A DNA stretch of 64,000 nt from Anaerolineales bacterium UBA5797 (GTDB lineage: Bacteria; Chloroflexota; Anaerolineae; Anaerolineales; Villigracilaceae): NCBI GenBank assembly GCA_002418205.1, contig DIDP01000039.1:38586-102585 (forward strand), written 5' to 3'. Of this stretch, positions 44,045 to 52,841 are shown piece by piece. The translations under genes were made by a program, and so were the position numbers. Numbering within the stretch: position 1 is the stretch's first letter; each line of letters begins with the position of its first letter. The notes beneath the pieces were generated by a model. That model did no database searches. It saw only the letters and a program-made list of their open reading frames with translations, and was not told where the DNA came from.

Positions 44045-44845
44045 CTATTTCGGAATGATAACCATTGCCTGCTCGCGATGCTTTTTCTCAAAACCCACCT
44101 TGCGGGCAGTGGCGACAGATGCCTGGTTTCTTTCCCAGCAATCCCAGCCGACGCGTTGATAACCGCGTTTTGCCGCTTCGATGAGGAATGCCCTGGTGAT
44201 GGCGGTTGCAATTCCTTTTCGTTGATGAGGTTGGAGTGTGGCAATGCCGATCTCGCAGCGGTCGCCGGTGTTGTATTCGGAGAGGCACCAGCCCACTATT
44301 TGATTTTCGTAAACAGGGCAAACACCAAAGCTTTTTTCGAGAAAGTCCTCCACAGATGTGCGCTCGGAACACATTTCTTCGCGGAGGGCTTCGAGTCCTT
44401 CCATGTCGCTTTTCATAAGATCCATCGCAACGGGCTGAATTGAAAATCCTTCGGGGAGTTTAACCGCGAGATTTTGATCGGGCATTATTTCAAGATACAA
44501 CCGTGGTGCGAGAATGATCTCGTTTCCAGCAAACAGCATGTTCAGCGTTGGTATCCATGCGTCTGATGTGAATGTGACAAGGAATCCTTCGCCATTGCAG
44601 GATGGTAAAACTGCCTCGCGAAAATATGCAGCGATATCCTTGTTGAATGATTCGTTGTCAGGGTCGCCGCCCAAAATGAATCGGCTGTTATATGCGATCG
44701 ATCCAGCCCTGGGTCGGGGTTTATCATCCGTGAATATCTTCGCAACGAGGTTGCCTTCGAACAACGCGCGAATAAGCAGATGGTGTTCGAGCGACTGAAA
44801 TAATCCATGTACCTGAAGCGCGGTTGAAATGGGGATTTCTATCAT
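44045..44845 (-). CDS. GNAT-family acetyltransferase (GNAT_acetyltran type)
   Basis: 266 residues. The N-terminal half is the family-specific domain (HLLIRALFEGNLVAKIFTDD; NEIILAPRLYLEI); the C-terminal half is the GNAT core with VGWCLSEYNTGDRCEIGIAT, the acetyl-CoA loop QPHQRKGIATAITRAF and GWDCWERNQASVATARKVGF. This matches the Zwittermicin/GNAT_acetyltran group, whose members acetylate antibiotics or small amines in some cases. Ribosome site AAAGGAAG. Bracketed by tail remnants B and C. Confidence 0.8.
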   Translation of the reverse strand: MIEIPISTALQVHGLFQSLEHHLLIRALFEGNLVAKIFTDDKPRPRAGSIAYNSRFILGGDPDNESFNKDIAAYFREAVLPSCNGEGFLVTFTSDAWIPTLNMLFAGNEIILAPRLYLEIMPDQNLAVKLPEGFSIQPVAMDLMKSDMEGLEALREEMCSERTSVEDFLEKSFGVCPVYENQIVGWCLSEYNTGDRCEIGIATLQPHQRKGIATAITRAFLIEAAKRGYQRVGWDCWERNQASVATARKVGFEKKHREQAMVIIPK

Positions 44846-44969
44846 TTTCTTCCTTTAGAACTAGAATGTTTTCAAATCGATTAAAGGTGTTGCCGACGAC
44901 TTCATCAGTAGAGAACAAATCTATTGCCACCAGGTCAGCGCTTTTCACGATGCTGTTGGACGTAAATGA

Positions 44970-45035
44970 TCAACGAGTCACTTTCAGGGCTTTGGGAATG
45001 CAAATAGCCATGTGTTTCATCTCTTGCGTTGACAT
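44970..45035 (-). pseudogene. Possible truncated gene start after remnant C
   Basis: ATG at 45035 with AAAGGAG, reading MSTQEMKHMAICIPKALKV and stopping after 21 codons; the same frame reopens immediately and runs on for more than 60 codons toward the GNAT gene (44724-44948 is its longest ATG/GTG-started part). Looks like an inactivated small gene. No family recognised. Confidence 0.35.
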
Positions 45036-45046
45036 GTTATCTCCTT

Positions 45047-45124
45047 TTATCTCAACGTCACCGTACCCGCGTCTCTATCCACGGTGACGGTTTAGCCATC
45101 CTGAATGCGGCGCGTGCTAGTGCC
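45047..45124 (-). pseudogene. Decayed 3' end of a phosphotransferase-like gene, remnant C
   Basis: Minus-strand codons GTSTRRIQDG-stop-TVTVDRDAGTVTLR-stop align without gaps to GIATRRITDGQTITVDGG and the following AGIVSLN of the intact gene (15 of 25 identical). The internal TAA replaces a Gln codon, so the fragment is dead. Lies 54 bases after the small membrane protein gene. Confidence 0.75.
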
Positions 45125-45178
45125 CTCCGATTTCAATCTCGATCTATTCTTTTCCCTTTCTCCACTGGCTGATTTGTA

Positions 45179-45442
45179 TCAACGCGATCTTTTCATGTAC
45201 GACCTGCCTGACGCGGAGATCAGCCCGATCCCCACAATTCCTATTAATGCCGCAACCCCAGACTCGATGATGTCCATCAGCAACAGCGTGACAGCGACGC
45301 CTACAATGAGCAGGCCAATGGCAAAAAGGGGTTTGTTGATCGGTATCTTCATTCCCCTTTTTTTGCCAACAGCAATGACGAGCAGAACGAGTATCGCTAT
45401 AACAATGATAGATATAAGGATGTAGCTCTGTGCGATAGTCAT
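45179..45442 (-). CDS. Small membrane protein
   Basis: About 87 residues with two hydrophobic segments (MTIAQSYILISIIVIAILVL and PLFAIGLLIVGVAVTLLLMD) and a third weaker one before a basic end (SGRSYMKRSR). AAAGGAG precedes the ATG at 45442. No family recognised. It follows the thiazoline-carboxylate hydrolase-like gene after 34 bases and precedes remnant C. Confidence 0.6.
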   Translation of the reverse strand: MTIAQSYILISIIVIAILVLLVIAVGKKRGMKIPINKPLFAIGLLIVGVAVTLLLMDIIESGVAALIGIVGIGLISASGRSYMKRSR

Positions 45443-45476
45443 GGAAACTCCTTTCGTTTTCATGTCATACAATGCA

Positions 45477-46190
45477 TTAAAGTGATCCCGTCTCGATTAA
45501 CGCCTGCAACGATTTAGGGACAGGTACGTTCGTCGCGCCGCCTTTCTTGAAACGAAAACCACAGATCGGGAACCCATCTGCAATCGTCTTTGGACGGGTC
45601 AGTCCCCATCCGATTAATTCGCTGACGGGTTTGTCGGTGGCACACACATACGGCGCCAACTCGAAAGCATTTTCTGCCCGCAGAAATTTGCAGTGGGCGC
45701 ATTCGGTGTAATCAACGCCATAGTCAAACTCCCGTCCGTCACCTTCCACATAGCTCATGACGAAACTTCCCGGATATCTACGTTGTTGTGATTTGAGCGC
45801 CCCTTTCTTGAGTAAACTCCTGAACCATCGGGAAAACCAAAGAACCTCCATAATGCGACGGCCGATATATGGAACCGCCCTTGCTTCCTCTGCCCCCATC
45901 AGGAATACCACGCGTCCGGCATTCTCAAGTGTCTGGCCCTGCCTTTGAAGTGCTCGATATACGGCGAGATACCTACTGCTTGGAAGGAATAAGCCGAGCA
46001 GCAGACGGCTCTCGCCAATGTATGGAATGCGCGGTATCAGCGCTTCATACTCCTGCCGTGCCTCCCGAATAAATTGCCTGGCTTGTTCCTCGCCGAACCA
46101 TTCAGAGACAGATGGTTGCACGCGGGCGAGCAATTTATCAAAAGTCTTCATTATCTGATTCTTGCGATACAAATAGTTTTCGTGTGACAT
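45477..46190 (-). CDS. L-2-amino-thiazoline-4-carboxylic acid hydrolase-like protein
   Basis: 237 residues. The C-terminal half has the family pattern DYTECAHCKFLRAENAFELA, PYVCATDKPVSEL, LTRPKTIADGFPICGFRFKK, with conserved cysteines in order C-x2-C...C...C. The named enzyme opens a thiazoline ring to give S-carbamoyl-cysteine, but many family members have unknown substrates. AAAGGAG precedes the ATG at 46190. Directly downstream of the phosphotransferase-like gene (73 bases). Confidence 0.75.
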   Translation of the reverse strand: MSHENYLYRKNQIMKTFDKLLARVQPSVSEWFGEEQARQFIREARQEYEALIPRIPYIGESRLLLGLFLPSSRYLAVYRALQRQGQTLENAGRVVFLMGAEEARAVPYIGRRIMEVLWFSRWFRSLLKKGALKSQQRRYPGSFVMSYVEGDGREFDYGVDYTECAHCKFLRAENAFELAPYVCATDKPVSELIGWGLTRPKTIADGFPICGFRFKKGGATNVPVPKSLQALIETGSL

Positions 46191-46263
46191 TGGAATTCTC
46201 CTTTCTGTTCCAATATGTGTCAGAAGAATGTTGAAGTATTTTCAATGATCCTAATTCTCATGC

Positions 46264-49200
46264 TCAATTCAACGACACGATTCCCGCGCCACCATCCACG
46301 GTGATGGTCTGCCCATCAGTGATGCGACGCGTGGCAATGCCTGTAGCGACCACCGCAGGGATGCCATACTCGCGCGCCACGATGGAACTGTGGCTGAGCG
46401 GACCTCCCAAGTCAGTGACGATGGCGGATGCCATGGCGAAGAGTGGGGTCCAGGCGGGGGTGGTGGTGACTGCTACCAGCACGTCGCCGTGTTTCATTTT
46501 GCTGAAATCTTCAGGACCAAACAGTACGCGCGCCGTGCCGGTGACCCTGCCTGCACTGGATGCCACGCCTGTCAGCACGTCGCTGGTGGTGTTGGCACGG
46601 TTCCAAGGCAGCATCTTCGCCAGGATCGATTTTTCGGGGAACATGACGGGTGGGATGAGTTTCATCCGCGTCTGCCACCGGGCTTTGCGTTCAGGGATGC
46701 CGGCAGAATGATCGGGCAGGATCTCACTGCGTTCGAGCAGAGAGGCGAGTTCATTCACTTCGTCTTCGAAGAGCCAGTAAATGTCTTCCGCGTTTTCGAT
46801 GGCTCCATGCGCGGCAAAGCGCTTGCCCAATTCGCCCAACAGGCGGCGGACGGTGGTATGCCCCATGCCAAGGTCTGCAATGCTGTCTTCACGGTCGGGT
46901 CCCAGGCGGATGGCATAGTTGGCCGACCGATCGAACCAGCGGTTCGGGATCAGCTTGAAGCGGCTTCGAATGTTTGTAAGTGTCTTTTCCCGCTGCTGGT
47001 CAGCTTCGCGTTGACGTGCGTACGGGTCATTTCCTTTGCCTTCGATGTAGAGTTTGAGCGCATCGAGGATCACCTCAGGGGTTTCGGCGGGAGTGGGATT
47101 CATGAAGTCGAATTCGTAGGTGGTGTGACCGAACTCATCGAGATAGGTTTGGAAGCGGTTCCTGAACTCGCGCCAGTCTGCGGCGGGAATCGTCTTGGGT
47201 GTGGAGTCGGCTTCCAGCGCGGCGACCAGTTCCCCGGTCGACGCTTGAAGCGTGAGGTCACGCAGGGCAGGATGTTCACGAGTCCACATTCCCAGATCGA
47301 ATAAGGATCTTTCGGCACGCAGGGGTATTGTCTCCAGCCCGAATAAAAGCGTTTCGGCTTTGGGTTCATCCTTGCGGCTGACCATTTTGTAGACGCGCGT
47401 GAACATCATCTCACCGGCTGTGGCGGCGGGCAATGTACTCGCCTGAATGACGGTGTAAAACCTGCCGATGGCGATCATCAGTTCGCGCGCGCCTTCGAGC
47501 AATGCTGATGGTGATAGAGTCTTTACATCTTTTGCATCCTGCACGGCGACCGCGGCGATGAGTTTCTTCCGCGCTTCCAACCAGGTTTCGTGGCTGGTCT
47601 TGAACATCGTACGTGTGAGTGTGGCGGAGTTTTTTGCCATTGAGACCCATTCACGCCAGGTCAGTTCCATGCCAAGGTACACGTAACCGTTGATGAGCCG
47701 ATACTGATAGCCACCTCCACCAACACCCAGTGCCATCTCACCGAGTTCCTTGGTGGGGATGTTGACCATGCGAATGCCGAGCGTGCCAAATAACGGGGAG
47801 ACAGGGTTGGGCAGATGCTCGCACAGACTGCCGCGCATATACATGCCTTTGGGGCTGGGCGGAATCCATTGATCGGTTTCGCCCTTTGCTGCAGCGCGGG
47901 CCTTGATGGAAACCTTTCCTTCCGTGCCATTTACTTCGACGGTATCTCCGCTATTCAAACGATGTGTGGCAACACCTGTGCCAAGCACCGCAGGGATGCC
48001 GTACTCGCGTGCCACAATGGAGCCGTGCGATAACGGACCGCCAATATCGGTCACGATAGCAGATGCCATCGCGAAGAGGGGCGTCCATGCGGGTGTGGTG
48101 ATCGGAGCGACCAAGACGTCGCCAGGTTTCATTTGATCGAAATCTTCAGGACCATGCAGGACGCGTGCCACGCCTCCCGCCACGCCCGGGCTTGCCGCGA
48201 CACCCTTGATCACATCGCCCCTGTTGCGACGTCCACGCTTATCCCTGATGGACATCAGGTCAAAGCCGAAGATCTTCATCTGCGGCAGCATCATCGGCGG
48301 TCTGACGCTCAGCGCGGCGCGGTGTTCCGCTTTGCGATGAGGGATCTTTTCCGCGAGTGACTCTACGGGTTGTCCCTCATCCAGGCGTGTTGCCGCCTCG
48401 AGAACTTCATCCTGCGTCAACCAGAAGATCTCATCGGCTGTGGGGATCACGTTGTGTTGCACGAAGCGCTGTCCAAGTTCACCCAACATCTGTCGGATGA
48501 GCGGATACGCAAGACCGATCTCTGCCAGTCCGTTTTCGCGCAATGGGGCATATTTCTGGGCGGAGGCGAGATATTTGTTGAACCATTTCAAGCGTGATCC
48601 CTTCAAACGTCGTCTCATTGCTTCAACAGCTTGTTCGCGCCTTTCGGCTGACTCGCGTTGACGCGTGTAGGGATTGGTACCCTGTTCATTCAGGTAGAGT
48701 TTGAGCGCATCGATCACAGGTGCAGGGTCATCGGCCGGGACAGGGTGAATGAAGTCGAGATCATAGAGCATGTGGCCAAAAGAGCGCAGATGTTCATGGA
48801 AGCGCATGCGCCAGTCATGCCAGATCGCAGGGGCCACATCGCCAGGAATGTCACCGCTCTCGCACAAAGCGACCAGTTGTGAGGTCGGTGTGCGCTCTAG
48901 GCATTGTGCCAAGCCTGGATATCCTCGTGCCCACTCTGCAAGTGAGTAAAGCGATTTATCTGCGCGGATGGGCAGGCTGTCATAGCCAAGCAGGAAAGTT
49001 GGAGCGGTTGGATCCTCGCGGCGTTTGATCAATCGGTTGTAGACGTTGGTGAACGTGGCTTCGGTGATCCATGCCGCGGGGATCACGCCCGAGACGAGCG
49101 CGCCGTACGCGTCGATGGCAGACTCGGTCAATTGTTTTGCGCTTTCCACCAATGCAGTGGATGAGAACCCGCGCCAATCGATCGTGTTCCAGTTTTCAAC

Positions 49201-50499
49201 TGTTTCGAAGTAATGCGGTCTGCCGCGCTCGGTCCAGCGTTCCACTGCGCCCGTGAACATCATCTTTGCGATCCTCTTCATGCTGAAGAGCAAGCGCAGC
49301 ATTCCTTTTGCACTGACCGAGCCGTTGTTGTAGGCATACTTGTTGACCACGATGATGATGTCATCTGGCATGATGCCGCGCATCCCAAACGACTCATTCA
49401 TCAGGCGCGGCAGGCTGGTGTTGATCGCTTCCAGCCCGAGCGTGGCAAACAGCGGCGACAGCGGGTCAGCCATCAACTCGACAATGTTGTTCCGCATGAC
49501 CGCGTAAGCGCCTTTGGGTAGTTTCCATGAAGTTGGTGAGGGAACTTCCAATTCCCGCAAGGTTGTGATCGGGCGCGATTGCACAATATAGAAATGACCG
49601 CCGGTACGGCACCACTCGATGTCTTGAGGTTTGCCATAATGGACTTCGATCTTGCGTGCGATCTTTACCAGCTCGATCACCTGCGTATCACTCAGGACCT
49701 TTGAACTGCGTCGAGCGTCATTAAGCGATTCTTCACTGGTGCCTTTTTCTGTCCGAACTGTGATGACGGTCTTCTCCGCGACCTCGTACTCTTTGACTTT
49801 GCCCGTGGCTTTGTCCGCGAGGATCATGTCTGGAGAAACGAGTCCGCCGACAACGGCTTCTCCCAGCCCCCAGGCGGCGTTGATGACCATCTCATCGCGG
49901 CGTCCGTTGATGGGATTCGCCGTGAAGAGAATCCCTGCGGCTTCGGCATCCACCATCTCCTGCACGACGACTGCCAGCGCAACCGTATTCTGGTCAATGT
50001 CCTTCTTGACGCGATAGGCGATGGCGCGCGCTGTCCATAACGATGCCCAGCATTTTTTGACCGCTTCGAGCAACTCTTCTTCGCCGCGAACGTTGAGGAA
50101 GGTCTCCTGTTGACCCGCGAAGGAGGCTTCGGGTAAATCTTCAGCGGTGGCGGAGGAACGAACGGCGACCGATTTACGATTGAGGTCGCTGTATGCGGTA
50201 GTGATGGTTGTGGCGACATCGTTGGGGATGGATGCGTCAGCGAAGAGACGGCTGATCGTAGCAGAAACAGTTTCGAGCGTCGCGGGAAGCGAGGGGTCCG
50301 CATCCTTGAGCGCGACGAGGATCTTCGTCTGCAATCCATTTGCCGCGATGAACGTCCGATAGGCTTCGGTGGTGACGTGGAATCCGTCAGGGACGGGGAA
50401 TCCCGCATGGATCAGCTTTGCCAGCGACAAGCCCTTCCCGCCGACGGTTTCGAGCGTGGCTTGAGGGTCCGAGAGGGGGAGCACGTAGGTGGTTTTCAT
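46264..50499 (-). CDS. Rifampicin-phosphotransferase/PEP-synthase-like enzyme with one ATP-binding domain and two substrate-plus-His modules
   Basis: 1,411 residues; usual rifampicin phosphotransferase is about 870. Residues 1-320 form the ATP/pyruvate-type phosphate-donor domain (GGKGLSLAKL; VRSSATAEDLPEASFAGQQE; DIEWCR...IVQSRPITTL). Then two successive modules, about 330-880 and 885-1411, each with a helical substrate domain beginning DPLSPLFATLG or NPVSPLFGTLG, a shared YDLDFIHP/YEFDFMNP segment and an LGELGxRF helix, and each ending with a phosphohistidine swivel domain: GGPLSHGSIVAREYG (His825) and GGPLSHSSIVAREYG (His1370). No PEP-synthase C-terminal barrel is present, so the acceptor is probably a small molecule, as in Rph. 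GGAGG precedes the ATG. Follows two CPBP protease genes after 18 bases. Confidence 0.88.
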   Translation of the reverse strand: MKTTYVLPLSDPQATLETVGGKGLSLAKLIHAGFPVPDGFHVTTEAYRTFIAANGLQTKILVALKDADPSLPATLETVSATISRLFADASIPNDVATTITTAYSDLNRKSVAVRSSATAEDLPEASFAGQQETFLNVRGEEELLEAVKKCWASLWTARAIAYRVKKDIDQNTVALAVVVQEMVDAEAAGILFTANPINGRRDEMVINAAWGLGEAVVGGLVSPDMILADKATGKVKEYEVAEKTVITVRTEKGTSEESLNDARRSSKVLSDTQVIELVKIARKIEVHYGKPQDIEWCRTGGHFYIVQSRPITTLRELEVPSPTSWKLPKGAYAVMRNNIVELMADPLSPLFATLGLEAINTSLPRLMNESFGMRGIMPDDIIIVVNKYAYNNGSVSAKGMLRLLFSMKRIAKMMFTGAVERWTERGRPHYFETVENWNTIDWRGFSSTALVESAKQLTESAIDAYGALVSGVIPAAWITEATFTNVYNRLIKRREDPTAPTFLLGYDSLPIRADKSLYSLAEWARGYPGLAQCLERTPTSQLVALCESGDIPGDVAPAIWHDWRMRFHEHLRSFGHMLYDLDFIHPVPADDPAPVIDALKLYLNEQGTNPYTRQRESAERREQAVEAMRRRLKGSRLKWFNKYLASAQKYAPLRENGLAEIGLAYPLIRQMLGELGQRFVQHNVIPTADEIFWLTQDEVLEAATRLDEGQPVESLAEKIPHRKAEHRAALSVRPPMMLPQMKIFGFDLMSIRDKRGRRNRGDVIKGVAASPGVAGGVARVLHGPEDFDQMKPGDVLVAPITTPAWTPLFAMASAIVTDIGGPLSHGSIVAREYGIPAVLGTGVATHRLNSGDTVEVNGTEGKVSIKARAAAKGETDQWIPPSPKGMYMRGSLCEHLPNPVSPLFGTLGIRMVNIPTKELGEMALGVGGGGYQYRLINGYVYLGMELTWREWVSMAKNSATLTRTMFKTSHETWLEARKKLIAAVAVQDAKDVKTLSPSALLEGARELMIAIGRFYTVIQASTLPAATAGEMMFTRVYKMVSRKDEPKAETLLFGLETIPLRAERSLFDLGMWTREHPALRDLTLQASTGELVAALEADSTPKTIPAADWREFRNRFQTYLDEFGHTTYEFDFMNPTPAETPEVILDALKLYIEGKGNDPYARQREADQQREKTLTNIRSRFKLIPNRWFDRSANYAIRLGPDREDSIADLGMGHTTVRRLLGELGKRFAAHGAIENAEDIYWLFEDEVNELASLLERSEILPDHSAGIPERKARWQTRMKLIPPVMFPEKSILAKMLPWNRANTTSDVLTGVASSAGRVTGTARVLFGPEDFSKMKHGDVLVAVTTTPAWTPLFAMASAIVTDLGGPLSHSSIVAREYGIPAVVATGIATRRITDGQTITVDGGAGIVSLN

Positions 50500-50517
50500 T
50501 TCATCCTCCGAAAAAAA

Positions 50518-51405
50518 TTATGCATTTGCCAGCACCGCGAGGAACAGGAAATAATCCGATGCGGCGTGGATGACTACCGCGCCCCAGATGCTGTCCGATT
50601 TCATCATCAGGTAGCCGCACGCCAGTCCCAGTGCCAGGGTGTTGATCGTAAAGAAGGAGAGCGCAAAGGGATCGAAATAAAACGCGAAGCCGTGCATGAT
50701 GGCGAAGATGATGGATGTGATCCAGACCGAAGCGCTGGCGCCGAGAAGCGGCTCGAAGCGTTTCAGGAAGATGCCGCGCAGCCAGAGTTCTTCCATAAAA
50801 CTGTTTGTGATGGAGAAGATCAAGCCCCAAACCACCGCTGCGCTGAGTGTATCCACGCTTGTGAATCGCTGCGTGGCGAACGCGAAGGAAGCGGTTCCGA
50901 GGAAGACAAATACCAGCGCGCCGATCCCCAAACCCAGTTTCAAATTTCCGCGCTTGAGGAATACCGATCCGAAGTCCGCGCCGGAGAGTTTGACCAGCAC
51001 GAAGATGGGAATCACCTTCAGCAGCATCTCACATATTTTTTCGATGGCGAGTCCCTGTGATGTGTTTGTGGTTACGGCAAACCATCCCAGCACTATACGA
51101 ATCCACCCGTCAAAGATCGCCGAGACGGGGTAGGCCGTCGAAGCCATGAAGAATGCAAAGGCAACCAGCCAGTATTGATTGAAACGTTTGTCGAGCTTGA
51201 ACCAGAGCGAGGCGGCCAGGAGCACGGCAGAAACGGCCAGGTTGAAGGTCAGGTTCTTGTTCGTCGGGAAGACGTCGAAGTAATATGAGCCGAAGATAAA
51301 AATCACGGCTTTGCAGATCAGGAACAGGAAGAATAGGCCGAGGCGTTGCGGCCAGGCTGTTTGAGTTGATCCTTTGTTACTGAGAGTCGCAGTTTGAGTA
51401 GTCAT
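50518..51405 (-). CDS. CPBP-family intramembrane protease
   Basis: 295 residues, about eight hydrophobic segments, motifs MEELWLRGIFLKRF, FAIMHGFA and VVIHAASD. Same subfamily as 52842-53726 (both end with a KSD-IWG stretch before the last His), but here the catalytic residues are intact. The start overlaps the preceding stop (ATGA); the phosphotransferase-like gene follows after 18 bases, so the three are cotranscribed. Confidence 0.85.
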   Translation of the reverse strand: MTTQTATLSNKGSTQTAWPQRLGLFFLFLICKAVIFIFGSYYFDVFPTNKNLTFNLAVSAVLLAASLWFKLDKRFNQYWLVAFAFFMASTAYPVSAIFDGWIRIVLGWFAVTTNTSQGLAIEKICEMLLKVIPIFVLVKLSGADFGSVFLKRGNLKLGLGIGALVFVFLGTASFAFATQRFTSVDTLSAAVVWGLIFSITNSFMEELWLRGIFLKRFEPLLGASASVWITSIIFAIMHGFAFYFDPFALSFFTINTLALGLACGYLMMKSDSIWGAVVIHAASDYFLFLAVLANA

Positions 51406-52223
51406 TTTGCTTCTCCAACTGAAATAATATGGCGTTCAAAATTCGATGTATCGAACCAGCCGAACTGCTTGTCCAAGATCAGTATGAGGATGTTTGCCGC
51501 CAGTAACAACGCGCCCAGCGTGGGAAGCGTAACTCCGATGATGGTTGCGCAGAAGTTCACTGTGAAGTGAATGAGTACCGCGATGAACACGCTCCCGCCG
51601 GTATGCAGGAAAATCCATGTCACGAAGATGGATAGGAAGAGCGCATTGAGCAGAAAGACGGGGACTGACATCGCGTGTTGCTCCATTCCTCCTACAAAGA
51701 ATGAGGGTAGATGCCACACGCCCCAAACGACTCCGAGGATCAGGCTGGCATTGAAGGGGCCAAAGGCCTTGAGCAGCCGCGGCAGGGCAAATCCACGCCA
51801 GCCCAGTTCTTCACACAGTGGCCCGGTGGCCAGAATGTAGAACATCAGCCGGATAAATTCTTCGGTGGTATTGGATTCCTTCAACGGGCTGGCGCCGGTG
51901 ATGCGAGCGGCGATCCAACCCATGGCAGGAATTCCGAGCAAGACCAGGGCGTACCACTTGAGGCCGAATCGCCAGCGGACCAACCGTCCGTACAGCGACT
52001 TCAGACCTTCTAGGCCATCCAGCGCGAAGGTCAGGAAGGTGGCGGAGACGGTTGGTGCGGCGACGGCGAGGAAATACATTGGGCTGGTGTCGGTCAGTTC
52101 ACCGAAGAATGTCTGAAATTGTGCCGGGAAGAAGATGGCGAACGCGCCCAATCCCCAGGTGATGAGAAAGGTGAGGAGGAAAAACGACACAAGCATATAT
52201 TTATGATCGTGAATACTGGACAT
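51402..52223 (-). CDS. CPBP-family intramembrane protease
   Basis: About 273 residues with eight hydrophobic segments and motifs EELGWRGFALPRLL, VWHLPSF and VLIHFTVN. The ATG at 52223 has GGAGG eight bases upstream; an open frame extends 39 codons further into the DinB gene but lacks a ribosome site. Closest relative in the window by motif is 16030-16863. Overlaps the next CPBP gene by four bases. Confidence 0.85.
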   Translation of the reverse strand: MSSIHDHKYMLVSFFLLTFLITWGLGAFAIFFPAQFQTFFGELTDTSPMYFLAVAAPTVSATFLTFALDGLEGLKSLYGRLVRWRFGLKWYALVLLGIPAMGWIAARITGASPLKESNTTEEFIRLMFYILATGPLCEELGWRGFALPRLLKAFGPFNASLILGVVWGVWHLPSFFVGGMEQHAMSVPVFLLNALFLSIFVTWIFLHTGGSVFIAVLIHFTVNFCATIIGVTLPTLGALLLAANILILILDKQFGWFDTSNFERHIISVGEAK

Positions 52224-52243
52224 ACGAATTACCTCCGTACAGA

Positions 52244-52747
52244 TCAAACTCCGTACACTTTCCGGATCGCCTGAATGGACTCGATATGCTCCGCCAGGTG
52301 TCGAACATGAAGTTCGATCACATCCAGAACGGTGATGCACATTTCCGGTTTCGCAGAGGGTTGGAAACGAATGGTCTTTTCACAGGCGTTGGGGACATGT
52401 TCCAGCAGATCCACAATATGGCGGCGATTGGCGGAATACAGTGCCAGAGAGGCCGCCACTCCGCGTTGGGGGTAAGCCCAACTCTCTGCCCACTCGATTT
52501 GCGATTTGGCCGTGTACCATTGGAGGCTGAACAGGGCATTGCAGTTGCCCAGTGCCATTTTGATGCAGGTTTTCCAAAGATCATCGCCATCTACGGTATG
52601 ATGAACGATCTGGCGGATTGTCCATGAGTCAACGCTGAGGGCGAGGTCAAGGTCAGTTTCGCAGAGTCCTGCCAAAGCGGAGCCTAGAAGCGATGGTCCG
52701 TTGGCGTATTGGGCGAGAATGGTTTGGGTATCGGTCTGATCGAGCAT
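52244..52747 (-). CDS. DinB-family protein
   Basis: About 167 residues, four-helix bundle pattern with the metal-binding His positions: RQIVHHTVDGDD after helix 1-2 and LHVRHLAEHIESI near the C-terminus. DinB/YfiT proteins bind a divalent metal, and several transfer thiols such as bacillithiol or mycothiol to xenobiotics or antibiotics; others are uncharacterised. The start at 52747 follows GGAAAGGAA; an earlier in-frame ATG at 52771 lacks a site. Twenty bases before the CPBP pair. Confidence 0.8.
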   Translation of the reverse strand: MLDQTDTQTILAQYANGPSLLGSALAGLCETDLDLALSVDSWTIRQIVHHTVDGDDLWKTCIKMALGNCNALFSLQWYTAKSQIEWAESWAYPQRGVAASLALYSANRRHIVDLLEHVPNACEKTIRFQPSAKPEMCITVLDVIELHVRHLAEHIESIQAIRKVYGV

Positions 52748-52841
52748 TTTGTTTTCCTTTCCGGTATCCAATCAGGGTCATATGATGAATTCCATTGACA
52801 CAGTCTTTATGACACTTGGAGCGAGACGATGACCATCCTGT

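Noticed and set aside
46264..50499. Calling the large gene phosphoenolpyruvate synthase (ppsA)
   Set aside because: It has no C-terminal PEP/pyruvate barrel; after the His domain the protein ends, as in rifampicin phosphotransferase.
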